This document shows, in pieces, positions 30,177-42,706 of a stretch of DNA of 64,000 bases. The notes under the pieces were generated by a model, which saw only the letters and a list, made by a program, of their open reading frames with translations, was not told where the DNA came from and searched no databases. A program made the translations under genes and the position numbers. Position 1 is the stretch's first letter. Each line of letters opens with the position of its first letter. Source of the DNA: Notolepis coatsorum (Eukaryota > Chordata > Actinopteri > Aulopiformes > Paralepididae); assembly GCA_963971535.1 (NCBI GenBank), contig CAXASK010002027.1, positions 16,001 through 80,000 on the forward strand, written 5' to 3'.

Positions 30177-30663
30177 CAGGGGTGTAAAGTACTTGAGTAA
30201 TTGTACTTCGTAAATCTCACAGGTCCAACCATTTTAATTAGTATATTTTAATTGTTTATCTGGCCGAACTAACGTTAACGTTATTAATCCTGCGACCACA
30301 GGTAAACAGCCAATCAAATCCCCATCAATGGAAAATGAACCCGCCCATACCCATGCTGATTGGTCCTTGTGCAACACTAGAAAGCGGGGATCTTTGATTA
30401 AACACCTGCTATCAGAAGAATAGACAGTCAGATCCGCACTATGCTGTGGTTAATATTGTGATATTATAGGACACACATACTCGTATGTGTACATAACAGA
30501 ATTACACACACTCATATGCACAAGGCTGAGATATACACGCCAGAGGCACACATACATGCACATACTCACTTGTAGGAAACAGGCATACACACACGTACTT
30601 ATACACATAGTTGAGGCATAAGCTCTCACTTACACATATAGGGGATATACACATACATAGGGG
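30177..30663 (-). mobile_element. Outer Tol2-like hAT copy T2, left part
   Basis: Begins CAGGGGTGTAAAGTACTTGAGTAA at 30177, very like the Tol2 terminal sequence. It corresponds, inverted, to 45935-46567 of the inner copy. It is interrupted at 30663 by insertion of T with duplication CATAGGGG, and resumes at 46568. The subterminal part is shorter than in T by an internal deletion. Confidence 0.8.
30656..30663. repeat. Target duplicate CATAGGGG (left) of T
   Basis: Same 8 bp at 46568-46575 on the far side of T. The uninterrupted site CCCCTATG occurs once inside T itself at 45927-45934, as expected because T was inserted into its own family. Confidence 0.85.
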
Positions 30664-31554
30664 CAGGGGTGTAAAAAGTACCCAGAAATTATACTTAAGT
30701 GAAAGTATGGGTACCGTCTCAAAATCGGACTCAAGTAAAAGTCAAAGTATCTGGCTAAAAACACACTTGAGTAAAAGTAAAAAAGTCCTACTCTTAAATG
30801 TACTTAAGTACTAAAAAGTAAAAGTAATTTTTTTTAAAGGGATAGACCAGGGGCCTCAAACTCATTCCATCGTGGGCCAAGTTTTCATTTTAACTACACA
30901 TTGCACCAGGTGAGTTAGTTGAAGAGGTGAGCCAATTAGTGAAATCATCAGCTGGTGTTTAGGCAAGGCTGGAATGAAACCAAGCATACACTCTGAAATG
31001 AAAGAACAGAGGACACTTTTCTTTTGCATAAAAATTATTTAATGCACTTCTCCATTGAAGGTAAACTAACATGGACGGCATTCACATCACAGTCTGAATA
31101 ATATCACAATATTAACCACAGCATACTGGATTATCCTGAATAATATCACAATATTAAGAACAGAATACTGGAGTACCCTGAATAATATCATTTTTTTTTT
31201 TTTTTTTTTATTGATATTTTTGCACAAATCTTTCCAATATTCAAAATACATCTTTCCACAGCATAATATGCAACATCCAAGATTCGACTTTTTCTTTTTT
31301 GTAACAACATACAAAACATGTAAGAGACTCATACAAACACATTAATAACTGACATGGAAATTAAAAAAGCACTTACAAAAAAACATTACTATACATTGTG
31401 CATATAATATCCCTGATGCACATACGTTACATGTAGACCGATCTACCTGCAAGCAGGTATGTGCTGCATCTTCTATCGGGATGCCATCTTTCTCCATATT
31501 GCACGTGAGAGGATGCGTCTCAGATATATGCAGGTGTGCGTGAGAGCATGTATG

Positions 31555-31557
31555 AAT
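31555..31557. repeat. 3-bp target duplicate AAT (left) of the 17-bp-TIR element
   Basis: AAT also follows the right TIR at 42694-42696. The empty site GTATGAATGTGTGTC is preserved in T2 (reverse complement near 46785). Confidence 0.8.
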
Positions 31558-31978
31558 AGGCTTGTTCAAGATGGGATAGGCGGACGCAGATCTGCGCAGG
31601 TTTTACTACGGCCTCGCCAAGCGCGTTGCATGACGGTTAGAATGTTGTCCGATTTGCTCTGAAAATCTGACGAGCCGCGCGCAGCATTCAGAGCGAGGCT
31701 CCACAGTACCTCTCAGCCGGCTGCTCCCGGCTGGGAAGCGACTTGCTACGGTCGCGCAAAGCGCCTATTGGCTCAGAAAGGTTGTCAGTCACCAGCCATG
31801 TGACAGCCAGGGAGTTATGAGACGTTTGATTGATTGAAAACTTTATTATGTTATGCGTTATCAACTTATCATCATATCATCATGATAAACTTCAAGCTGT
31901 CAGACACAGACACACACACACACATACAGCAGTGTGTTGTGTGTGCGTGCGGCCAGGAGCGCGCAACAAGATGGTATA

Positions 31979-33483
31979 TGAAGTGTCTTTCTCTTCATTC
32001 ATGTATTTCTATCTAAGTTCATTGATCGTATAGTGTTCTATATCACCCTTTCCTCTGCATTGGTTTAGGTATTTTCAGATGTTCGGTTTCAAGTAAGAGG
32101 AGACTGACGATATGGTCAAAATCAACGGGCGGCGGTTGTTTATTAATAAAACAGCTTTAGGAATTAAAACAGTACATCGTCTCTTTGGTTCAATCTAATT
32201 GTCTCTTTCATTTGGCTGTTGTCGTCTCTCGGTGCTGTTCGCTGTCTCAGGTTGTCCATGGCCAACACGCGTTCTCTCTAGTGGTCCGTGGTCTGGTTGC
32301 CACGGCAACCTTTCTTTCGGATCCTGGGAGGTTTGGGAGCGCTTGGTTCTTTCATCTACCCTCGGTGGAGTCTGGATATGAGCCTCGGCTCAGTCATCTG
32401 GTCTCAATGGCTCTCATGTCATCGGCTCTTCAGTAGCCGGCTTGTCGAGTCTCAGGCTTGGTTCTCCGTCTCCTCTGAGTGTCTTGCTCGGCTCTCGAGT
32501 TCTGTTTGATGATTCTCTCTCCGTCGGTGGAGGTTCAGCGCTCAAGCTAGGAGCGCTCATCTCCAGGTTCCTTCGCTCAGCCGGTGTGTGTGGCGTGTCT
32601 CTCCAGGTTCCTTCTGGTGTGAGTCGTGTGTCTAGTGAGTCGCCATCAGCCCTTTTTATCAGAGGAGAGAGAGAGAGAGAGAGGGGGAGACAGAGAGCGA
32701 GAGGGAGGGGGAGACCCTGCCTGCCTATTCTTGTCACATTCCAGCAGAACTTGTCTTGATGGTGTCCGGTGACCACATGTTACACAATTTCTTCTGCTGA
32801 CACAACCTCCTGGGTCCTCTGACAACGGTTTTCACAGTTTGAATCTGCTGACACTTTAATCATTACTTAATGAGAGGGTAGTTTTTCACTGAGTAATACA
32901 TCATCATGCTTGTGACTAAAATGTTTACATAGTCTAGATAAGAACCAGACTACTTTTTCAGACAGTGCCCAGATAACAAACCATATATCCCCGTCCTTTA
33001 ATAGAACACTTTATTTTCCTGATAAACATTTGACCAATACTGTATAGTTTTAGCTTCTAGTTTTAAGAGTTTTTATTCTTTATTGTGACTAAGTTATTCT
33101 AATTGTTCTAAGAGTTATGCCTACATGTAACTTTATTAGTTTTCTCTATATCCTTGATGCATTTTGAACATTTGGCCTTACTTGAGTGCTGCTGACTTAT
33201 CTATCTGAGAGGCTCTTCTTACAGTCCGATTTACTCTGTCCCCTGACCACTCTGCCATGTCGTAACTTGAAAGTCCTTACTTAGGGTAGGGGTCAGTTTT
33301 ATTGTCTTTAAGGTCAGCCATCTGTTTTCTGGGGAGTCAACCGCCTCTACCCTAGGGTCTCAGAAATACCTTCACATGGTGTTCTAAATAGCCTTTCTAT
33401 CAAGCAGCATTTTGTCTTTCAAATCATTTTCCTTGTACATTTCACTTGCATTTATTCATGTTTTCATTTAGAAATATACGACA
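31979..33483 (-). repeat. 3' LTR of minus-strand gag-only element
   Basis: 1,505 bp, direct repeat of 40910-42414 (offset 8,931) with about three differences by eye. On the minus strand it reads TGTCGTATATTTC...GACACTTCA. Preceded on the plus strand by TATA (31975-31978), which is duplicated at 42415-42418. Confidence 0.9.
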
Positions 33484-35681
33484 ATCCACCCTTAGGGGGT
33501 TTAATAACCTCCTATACAACATTAATATCTAAATTAAACATGTTAAAAAATCATAATCATAATTTTTGCTAATATTTTTCAAAATTTCAAAAAAATCCAA
33601 AATTGACCCAAATCGAACTACAAAACCCCTTTCCATCTGTACAGTTACAAAATCATCATTTCACCTACCTTTTCCTCCTTTCACAGTTATACACATTTAT
33701 CAGTTATTATTATGACATCCAGTCTAGGTCCGTCTCTCTATGCAAAGAGATGATCGTACCATTCTCAGCTTCTTTTCGTTTAAGACTATATTTATCCATG
33801 TACTTAGCTTAAATGTCTATTTTGTGTAATGGACTCTGCAAGAAAAGATTAATACATCACACCACTAAAATATTAACACTCTAAACATTTGAGGGAAATT
33901 CAAACAAGCAACATAAATCATTTTTACTCCTTAAAAAGACCACTGAGGCCTCAATTATTCTTCGCTTTCATCCCTGTCAGTTATCTCTGTTTAAACCTCC
34001 TGAGGCCTTTACTGCTAACTCGTTTTTGACCGTTTTCTTCTTGTTGTATCTTGTGCTAATCACCGCCTCCTCTTCGTTGTATGCAGGTCTCTGGTACTGC
34101 TCCGATTTTCCACAGAAGGAAACGATTTTCCCTCTGTCCTTTTTGCATTTTGGATTATTTTACAAAACACACAATAGATTGGAAACTTTTATTTTCGCAG
34201 ATACATCTTTACTGTTCTGCATTTTGACAATACATTTTTCTCCAATTAATTATCTATGTATTTCACAGCTTCTTACGTTAGCATTCAATCAAATCATCTT
34301 TGTCTCATCTCTTTCTGTGCTGTACTGTTTTACTAGATCAAATATCTTAAGATCAACACAACTACCTCCACCCTTGACAGTGGAATAACCATTATTTCAC
34401 TTTCAAATACCTCGTTTCCCGACAGCTCCTCGGTCCGGACAGTCAGCTCTAGACGAGGCCAATCACCAACAGAACCTATGTGCATGGTCAACAAACCACA
34501 GTCCCTTTAAACACACATCACACACTCTCTGCCAGCTTTCAACAAGCCGGTGCAGAGTCTACCATAAGTCAATCATCAAATTCACATGTCTGCACTCTAC
34601 ATGAACACTGTCTCGGCCAATTGGCGACCAAAAACCTACAGAGCTTTCTTATAGACAGAGAAATATGTTCCCCCAACACTTACCATAACCCAAAAAGTGA
34701 CACAACCCTCCAGATTCTACATCTGGAGTCTCAATGAGCGGAAAACAAACCATGAACCAGCTCCCGTCCATTTCCAGTTTCCAGCTCATTATATCAGACC
34801 TCCTACCAGTCCCGCTGTGTCACCACCACCTGCTATCCCTGACCGGCGAGAGAACTCCCCTCAGCCAGCCAGTTCCTAAAAAAAGTATAGTCAACCAAAA
34901 ACAAAGAAAATCGTAAATAAACAAAAAAATTGTGAGTGCCTACATGCTACACACCCATCCAACAGAATTAAACTATCATCTAGAGGCATAAATACCCCCG
35001 CAAAACTAAGACAGCAAAATTAGAAATCCAAAAAGAAATAAAATAAGTAATGAAATAATAATATTGTCGTTGTTTTTTTTTTTTTTTTTTTTTTTTATTC
35101 CTTAATTCAACTTTGACCACCCTTTGATCAAGTATTGTAATCACTACTATAAATAGTCCTTTGTTTCTAACTCTGTCTAATATTATATGTTCCATTGTTC
35201 CTGTCTAAAACCAACTGTTTAACCCTTCTCTGACACCGTCTGGTTCAGAGTTCACATGACCACAAGAGCCATTGCGGTGACCATTTTTCTCTCTCTCTCC
35301 AATCTGTGCAGCCGGGCCAGGCTGCACAGGTGGGAGATACCAAAAATCGTCCACCATACCATTCTCCCTTACGTTTTCCTCACTGCCACAGCGAGAGTTG
35401 ATCAGACATACTGTATCAAAAAGGAAAACCCATGATTTGTCTATTAATTAACTGTTAGTACGATTGGCTCATGCATCTGTCAGTCATTTCATCTCTCCCT
35501 GTTAGTTGCACATCCATCTTAGTCGCTTCCACTCATAATCTAATGTACCAACGCTTCTATATATTTTTTATTCTATTTTTTGTTCCAATCAGTCCTTCTT
35601 CCCATTTTAACTTATTAATAACTCTATTTTCCCGAGCACTATTAGCTCCGCTTGTGCATTCCTGCCTCGTTCTTAATTAAC
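33484..35681. other. Internal non-coding region between gag and 3' LTR
   Basis: AT-rich, with a T(~25) run near 35070-35095. Minus-strand translation is full of stops; plus-strand ORFs here (for example 34026-34388) have no domain and run against the element. This is where pol would be expected, and none is visible. Confidence 0.6.
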
Positions 35682-36803
35682 CTATGACCTATGCAGACAC
35701 CCCCTCTGACAATGTCCCAACTCTCCACATTCCCAGCAACCCTGTTTGGACTCTTGCTTCTTTCTGGACGTTCGCTGAGGCCTCCACCCTTTGTAACATG
35801 ACCGAGCGAAATGGCCAACCTCCCCACAACCCCAGCACACAGCCGACGCCGGCCATCCCAGGGGTTCCAGTTTACCCAGTTCACCACGACTCCCACAGTC
35901 TCTCGGCTGGCCTCCCACAGTCCTCGCCAGGTCAACCCCTCTCCCGTCCTCTGGGCGCATGTCCTGTTGCCTGGAGGAGAGAGGGGCATACCTGTCCTTT
36001 TCTGCTGCCTCTCCTCGGGCCTTCTCTTGTTGGGAGGGGCCTGGAAACTCACCCCTCCTGCGGTCCTGTTCACCCTGTCGCGGCCCAGCTCCCTGTCCGG
36101 GCAACGGAGCACAGGGCACTCTTTGATCACAGCGGCCTAGGTCAGACGCCCGAAGCATGATCTCAACAGCTGTCGCTTCTAGTAGCACAGTCTTTCTCGC
36201 CAGTTCTCGTCCCAGTCTCTGAGTCTCGTGTGCGGCTTGACCGATCTCCAGCTGTGTCTTCATCAGATCTCGATGAACTGCCTCGTGTTGTTCGAACGCC
36301 GTCACAAACGCTCTCTGTTGTCTATAGTATGCTGCCTCTTCCCCCATCTCAGCACGGGCGGTTTGACGTCCCATCGTTGGGCTCCGCCTCTCATCTTGGC
36401 TCTGGTGCTGAGGGCAGGGTGGATGTGGGAAACGGGTGGGCTGTAGAAACTGTTCGTGTATTCCATACCTGCTGTCGGTCTCAATTCCAGCCATCCGGCC
36501 AGAGTGGACTTCGTGAGACTGCTGTAACCTCAGTCTCTTTTTCTGCCCCTTGGTTAAACCGCCGTCGCCTGCAATGGACACTCCAGCTTGAATCGGTTCT
36601 GGTTGGAGTAACACCGTTGTCACTGGTTCACTCCCCTGTATCGGAATCAAAGTCATCATTCCAAGTCCTTCTGTCGTCCTGGTCACATGAGAGAAGTCCC
36701 AATCAATAAAATCATTATCACCGGCAAAGTCTATCTGGGAAATGTCTGCAGAGGCTCTCGGCCTACTCCCCCCAAAAACCCGATCACTAAGGCCCTCCTC
36801 CAT
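35682..36803 (-). CDS. gag: Gag-like protein with two CCHC zinc knuckles
   Basis: Intact 373-codon ATG frame. The N-terminal ~100 residues are acidic/hydrophobic with no clear motif. A Q/E/R-rich helical segment (YYRQQRAFVTAFEQHEAVHRD, then LEIGQAAHETQRLGRELARK) lies around residues 155-215, followed by a long R/G/P/Q-rich stretch. Two knuckles end the protein: CWGCGEVGHFARSC and CWECGELGHCQRGC, both C-x2-C-x4-H-x4-C. This is a nucleocapsid-type RNA-binding signature. It lies inside an LTR pair that otherwise has no recognised coding region, so it may package its own RNA while borrowing Pol from another element. It could also be a captured zinc-knuckle gene; the LTR context favours Gag. Confidence 0.75.
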   Translation of the reverse strand: MEEGLSDRVFGGSRPRASADISQIDFAGDNDFIDWDFSHVTRTTEGLGMMTLIPIQGSEPVTTVLLQPEPIQAGVSIAGDGGLTKGQKKRLRLQQSHEVHSGRMAGIETDSRYGIHEQFLQPTRFPHPPCPQHQSQDERRSPTMGRQTARAEMGEEAAYYRQQRAFVTAFEQHEAVHRDLMKTQLEIGQAAHETQRLGRELARKTVLLEATAVEIMLRASDLGRCDQRVPCAPLPGQGAGPRQGEQDRRRGEFPGPSQQEKARGEAAEKDRYAPLSSRQQDMRPEDGRGVDLARTVGGQPRDCGSRGELGKLEPLGWPASAVCWGCGEVGHFARSCYKGWRPQRTSRKKQESKQGCWECGELGHCQRGCLHRS

Positions 36804-38239
36804 ATCGTTGTTGTTGTTATTCTATTGTTACTGCATTTAACGCTTCAGTTGTTCCTATCAATTTTCCACTAAGGTGAACTTCCTATGTTACTGTCATTCA
36901 TTCCACTTTCAACACACTCTTGTAATCACCGTTTGAAAAAACAAGTTTCTCTGTCTTCCACTACTTCTACTTACTTGAGTTAAAACACTCACACTGTCAA
37001 ATTTCTACTGTGCAGACAAAAATTGATAACTGGCTTATCATTCATACTTATACCAAGGCGCATTAAAGCCGTTTTCCCTAGATGGTTATGGAAGTCGTTA
37101 GAGCTCCTGTCCGGTCGAGCACCTGTACCGAAAGAAAGCAGAAACATCCAGACTTAATACAGTGGCATTTCCCTTATTATTTCCACTCTTCGTTATGCAT
37201 TGGAAATGTCGGGCAACACTATACTAATATATTTAGAGAGACACAGTGTGATTTGTTTGAAAAAATAACGATACAGCTTATCTTGTTTTTTGTCCGTTCC
37301 TTCAACAGGAACACTGGAGTTTTCCAATCCCCTGTGTGCTCTCTCCACCTGATTTCCTGGGAAATATAATCATTAATCCCCTTCCTATCCATTGTCTAAT
37401 AATCCTTTGTAAACCTGGTCTTCCATCCGTTTCTAATCCCTCTTTGCTTGATGAATCTGTTCATCCTAACCTTATTTCTTATTTTTAAATGCCCGATTAG
37501 CGTATCGACTAAATGTATTATTCGCTTTTGCTTCACTTCTCATACTACATCCATTTCATTCATCCTTACACACAACCATTACCCCCCACAACACTTAATA
37601 AAAATTAATTAGTGTTGCTACTGCTACCAACCACCTAATCAGGGAAAACAATAAACCTTTAGCAACTTAGATCACTAAAACCCTGACCGACACATAGTAC
37701 AGCTGGCCACGTTAATAATTTCATGGACACCCGCACTATGCCACCGCAATATCCACCCAGTTCTCTGAATACACAAAGAACCGTCAACACACAGCCCAAA
37801 GCGTCCTCCCCTCAGTTTCGAACCTGAACGGAAACACCCCAAGCTTTACCACACCAAGAATATCACAAATCATCCTACCACCACCTGCACCCAGACAGGC
37901 CAACGCCCATCCGGTACCTACTTCACATACACAATAACAACGTAGTTCAAATAAACCTACAACCAAATGCCCACAACACACACCGCAATCTAGGGATGGC
38001 GAAATACAAGGAGAGACAGGGAAGGGAAAAGAAAAAAGGAGGGAGGGATATAGGGATCCAGGGACTAAGGGGAGGAAAGGGGGGGGGGGGGGGGGCACAC
38101 AATGCAACATTAACTACTACCAAAACCGTCTAAATCAACCTTAACTTTAATCAGACCAAAAAAAATGACCATGAATATTCTATCTATCCTTATGTAATCC
38201 TATTTTAGCAAGTAACACTATATTAATATAACCAACACT

Positions 38240-38400
38240 CCAAGCCCATGATGAATTGAAAATGGGGGACCCTGATGTAAACAAGACGAAAGTCTTTCTC
38301 CGGTCTGCATCCCCTTAACAATTGTGTGTATTGAGCTGTACTGTACTGCACCCACTCTACAGTCTGTTAACAAAATCTTTCAATCAATCAATCAATCAGG
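38240..38400 (+). mobile_element. CR1-like LINE 3' end with TCAATCAA tail
   Basis: GAATTGAAAATGGGGGACCC, then CTTAACAATTGTGTGTATTG, then TTTCAATCAATCAATCAATC. Reverse-complement match to 55757-55915 over its whole length. Confidence 0.75.
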
Positions 38401-38489
38401 CAATCTATACTAAACAAAAACTCCCTTTGTGCACCTGTCCCCTCACAAAGTTAAGCCGGGAGACAGGGATGGAGCGGAGGGGAGCGGGG

Positions 38490-38590
38490 GGGGGGAGAGA
38501 GGGAGGGAGGGAGGGAGGGAGGGAGGGAGGGAAGGAGGGAAGGAGGGAGGGAGGGAGGGAGGGAGGGAAGGAGGGAGGGAGGGAGGGAGA
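38490..38590. repeat. (GGGA)n microsatellite
   Basis: About 100 bp of GGGA/GGAA repeats. The GRE- and PSLPPS-type ORFs across it are artefacts. Confidence 0.95.
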
Positions 38591-38829
38591 GAGCGTGAAC
38601 GAGGGAGGAAGAGACAGAGGAAAAAGGGTTGTTCACGCCAAATCCCATCACAAAACGCCGCTGCTCTCACTTCAACCATACTTGGCCCATAACAAATACA
38701 GACCTATAATCAAACCAGTAAACACACCCATCATCAATAACTGACAAAACCGATAAAAAGAACTAACAAATTCCCACAGATTGCCGCGCTTCAAAACCTA
38801 TAATAATCACAACTGTTCTCTATTGTCTA

Positions 38830-39240
38830 CTGCACCTCGTTCCACCTGTAAAGGTGAAACTATAAAAGAGGCAACAGCGCCCTCCGCTGGAACGTCTTGT
38901 CCATCACCACCAACGCACTACAGCACTCACCACTTCCTGTAGGAGGCGCCACGCCTCCCCCGCAAGTGCGTCATTACGTAAACCACCCCAAGACGTCAAC
39001 TCGACGTTCTACCTCAACCACAAAACTACAATTCCCAGAACCCTCTACACCGGAAGTCCCTGTCCACCGCCTCTCTAAGATCCCGCTGCCAGCAACAGTA
39101 GCAACACGCGAGATTCCCCGAGAGTTCAATCATGCTATATTGTTAGCACAGGTAGCTTAGCATTTTAGCTTCGTTAGCTCAGTGCTGCTAGCTCCAGCTT
39201 AGCTTAGCTCAGCATCCAACATCACTCCTCCTAAACGGCC
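38830..39240. promoter_or_regulatory. Promoter-like CpG-rich segment
   Basis: Contains AACTACAATTCCCAGAA (about 39024-39040), close to the ZNF143/Staf element, CCGGAAGT (ETS site) about 15 bp further, CRE/ATF-like TGCGTCATTACGTAA (about 38965-38980), and a GCTAGC/GTTAGC-rich stretch as in many fish 5' UTRs. This set is typical of a housekeeping bidirectional promoter, so a host promoter may have been captured. Motif recognition only. Confidence 0.4.
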
Positions 39241-40909
39241 CAGTCTTCTGTTGATCCGAGCGGCACAACACATCGCGACGTCTACACAACCCCAGCTACA
39301 CCCCGTAACACAACTTTAATCCTATTTAGCCCCCGTTCACAGAACCTATATTATTATCCTTATTCTAGCATGCTCGCCCGCTTGGCCCCGCCGACCGAAA
39401 TACACAGTATCAAACGCACCCCCAGCTCCGACGCTTCCAGTGACGTCACCAGCTCTAAAATCCCTGTTTTCTTTGATCTTTACTACATTACTTTTAGACC
39501 CCCACAGCCCCGATTTGAAAAATTTCAACCAACATTACACATCTCCTAGGTTCCATCTCACATGTCATTCATTCAATTCACTCGAAAACGCAACACAGCG
39601 TCCACACGTTAGTCGCGTCGCGCTCAGCTAATGCTGGCAGGACAGGGGTGTGGTTTCTCCGTTGCAGCCTTGGCCACCAGCTGGTTCATAATAATACAAA
39701 AAATACCTTGACATTTACTCAGAGCTCCTAACATTCATCCATTTAAACACATATACTTAGCAAAACAATGTCTCATTCATAAGCATACCATTCATTTGTA
39801 CACAATCATTCCAAACGCATCTCCTTGCTTTTTTTCACACAATATCCTCCTATTTTCTAATCCCCCGTGCAGTATTTACTTCCAAAGTGCTTCATATATC
39901 TACTGAGTCCGACTTGCTATACCCCTGAGAAACCCACTCCATTCATGTATTGTAGCCCGTGAAAGTTTCAGCAGCGCCCTATGTTGGCTTGTATCGGAGT
40001 TTATATGGCCAAATCGTGTGTTCGACCGTACTCCCCGCCACCCGTAGAGCCCCTTGCATTCATCCACGCGGCTTGATGTTCTTCAGATATCGACCTTAGC
40101 CAATCTGAGCCTAAATGACGTCGGATTAGAAGTGGTAATTCGCTTATGGAACGTCTTCCAAAGTCTATTACTCCGTCGCACCGATTCTAAGTGTGGTTTC
40201 TACAGCATTCTAGCCCGAACCCTTAACCTCTTCTCATCTCCCTGTTCTCTGTCTCTCTTCGCGGAACCAGGCTACCCCGTACTTCACCACGGTTCTCTTA
40301 TACTACTCTACACTCCGTTCTCTGTTCTCTTTTCTCTTCGTGGAACCAGGCTGCCCTGTGCTACACCACGGTTTTCTCATTAAACTCTTTACCTTACCCT
40401 CTAATGAACCACTCCGTCACTCACAGTCCCACGTCCCGCTATCTGTGACTAATCTCCGTTCTACTGCTCCTACGCCGGTCCCCTCAAATATTTTACCTAA
40501 ACCCTAGCCTATCCCCTAAGCTGATATAACTAAATACAGACATCTATTTCCTCCCCTCACTTGGCCTTGTACCAACTATAGGCATCCTAACTGAACATCT
40601 CTAAGTGCAGCGCCGGTGTGTGGCTGAGACCAGAGCCAGGTTGTGAAACCTGGACCCCGGTACTCCTCCAACACCAACATTATCCTGGTCCATTTCCAAC
40701 TCATTTCTACCTAATGCAACAGCAACCCCAAAATGCGAGACTGCTTCGACCATTACTAATCTTAAACACCATCATCACTACTTACCTAGTCCCGCTGGCC
40801 TTGGCTGAAGTGGACGATCATTCAGTCGCAGAGGGCTTCGATGATGGGGAGAGAACCTCTCTGTGGTTCAACCGGTTCTGGTCGAATGCAGGACGGGTCA
40901 CGGACCAAT

Positions 40910-42414
40910 TGAAGTGTCTTTCTCTTCATTCATGTATCTCTATCTAAGTTCATTGATCGTATAGTGTTCTATATCACCCTTTCCTCTGCATTGGTTTAGG
41001 TATTTTCAGATGTTCGGTTTCAAGTAAGAGGAGACTGACGATATGGTCAAAATCAACGGGCGGCGGTTGTTTATTAATAAAACAGCTTTAGGAATTAAAA
41101 CAGTACATCGTCTCTTTGGTTCAATCTAATTGTCTCTTTCATTTGGCTGTTGTCGTCTCTCGGTGCTGTTCGCTGTCTCAGGTTGTCCATGGCCAACACG
41201 CGTTCTCTCTAGTGGTCCGTGGTCTGGTTGCCACGGCAACCTTTCTTTCGGATCCTGGGAGGTTTGGGAGCGCTTGGTTCTTTCATCTACCCTCGGTGGA
41301 GTCTGGATATGAGCCTCGGCTCAGTCATCTGGTCTCAATGGCTCTCATGTCATCGGCTCTTCAGTAGCCGGCTTGTCGAGTCTCAGGCTTGGTTCTCCGT
41401 CTCCTCTGAGTGTCTTGCTCGGCTCTCGAGTTCTGTTTGATGATTCTCTCTCCGTCGGTGGAGGTTCAGCGCTCAAGCTAGGAGCGCTCATCTCCAGGTT
41501 CCTTCGCTCAGCCGGTGTGTGTGGCGTGTCTCTCCAGGTTCCTTCTGGTGTGAGTCGTGTGTCTAGTGAGTCGCCATCAGCCCTTTTTATCAGAGGAGAG
41601 AGAGAGAGAGAGAGGGGGAGACAGAGAGCGAGAGGGAGGGGGAGACCCTGCCTGCCTATTCTTGTCACATTCCAGCAGAACTTGTCTTGATGGTGTCCGG
41701 TGACCACATGTTACACAATTTCTTCTGCTGACACAACCTCCTGGGTCCTCTGACAACGGTTTTCACAGTTTGAATCTGCTGACACTTTAATCATTACTTA
41801 ATGAGAGGGTAGTTTTTCACTGAGTAATACATCATCATGCTTGTGACTAAAATGTTTACATAGTCTAGATAAGAACCAGACTACTTTTTCAGACAGTGCC
41901 CAGATAACAAACCATATATCCCCATCCTTTAATAGAACACTTTATTTTCCTGATAAACATTTGACCAATACTGTATAGTTTTAGCTTCTAGTTTTAAGAG
42001 TTTTTATTCTTTATTGTGACTAAGTTATTCTAATTGTTCTAAGAGTTATGCCTACATGTAACTTTATTAGTTTTCTCTATATCCTTGATGCATTTTGAAC
42101 ATTTGGCCTCACTTGAGTGCTGCTGACTTATCTATCTGAGAGGCTCTTCTTACAGTCCGATTTACTCTGTCCCCTGACCACTCTGCCATGTCGTAACTTG
42201 AAAGTCCTTACTTAGGGTAGGGGTCAGTTTTATTGTCTTTAAGGTCAGCCATCTGTTTTCTGGGGAGTCAACCGCCTCTACCCTAGGGTCTCAGAAATAC
42301 CTTCACATGGTGTTCTAAATAGCCTTTCTATCAAGCAGCATTTTGTCTTTCAAATCATTTTCCTTGTACATTTCACTTGCATTTATTCATGTTTTCATTT
42401 AGAAATATACGACA
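40910..42414 (-). repeat. 5' LTR of minus-strand gag-only element
   Basis: Partner of 31979-33483. On the minus strand it has AATAAA in the TTTTATTAATAAACA block near 41073. Followed on the plus strand by target duplicate TATA (42415-42418). Confidence 0.9.
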
Positions 42415-42706
42415 TATACATTATGGTATATGAATAGTATATTCCACTGTAGCAGTATATGGTGTGCTGTACATTTGAATCTGATCTAATTTTGCACACG
42501 GCCATCGCATTATAATGAGCTGGACAGGTGTGTAATGTGTGTGTGGTGACGTGAAAGCGTATCTGCCGCGCGAGACTAGGCGAGGGGCTCTCGTGAAATC
42601 GGCAGTGTCCGCCCTCTTAACTCCTCCCCCGGCTTCACTCGGCTACTCTCGTCTACTAGTCGAGGCAAACCGAAATCCATCTTGAACAAGCCTAATGTGT
42701 GTCTCA

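Larger units (their letters stand above)
36804..40909. other. Long (4.1-kb) leader of the gag-only element
   Basis: Between the 5' LTR (40910-42414, minus strand) and gag. It holds a G(~16) run at 38080-38096, a LINE 3' end at 38240-38400, a (GGGA)n microsatellite at 38490-38590, and a promoter-like CpG-rich stretch at about 38830-39240. A putative primer-binding site (minus strand TTGGTCCGTGACCCG) abuts the LTR at about 40893-40907. No ORF is supported. Confidence 0.55.
31979..42414 (-). mobile_element. Gag-only LTR retrotransposon (10.4 kb)
   Basis: 1.5-kb LTRs with TG...CA ends and TATA target duplicates, a His-tRNA-like primer site, an intact gag, and no recognisable protease, RT or integrase. 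It is inserted in the 17-bp-TIR element. Near-identical LTRs mean a recent move despite the lack of pol, so trans-mobilisation is implied. Confidence 0.8.
31558..42693. mobile_element. DNA element with 17-bp TIRs hosting an LTR retrotransposon
   Basis: Ends AGGCTTGTTCAAGATGG (31558-31574) and CCATCTTGAACAAGCCT (42677-42693) are perfect inverted repeats, with a 3-bp duplication. Removing the LTR element (31979-42414) leaves about 0.7 kb: GC-rich, with a LINE tail scrap at 31826-31850 and no ORF. The 3-bp duplication suggests a Harbinger-like superfamily, though AAT is not the usual target. Confidence 0.75.

Noticed and set aside
34026-34388. 120-codon plus-strand ORF with hydrophobic residues
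   Set aside because: AT-rich region inside the LTR element, opposite strand to the element, no domain.
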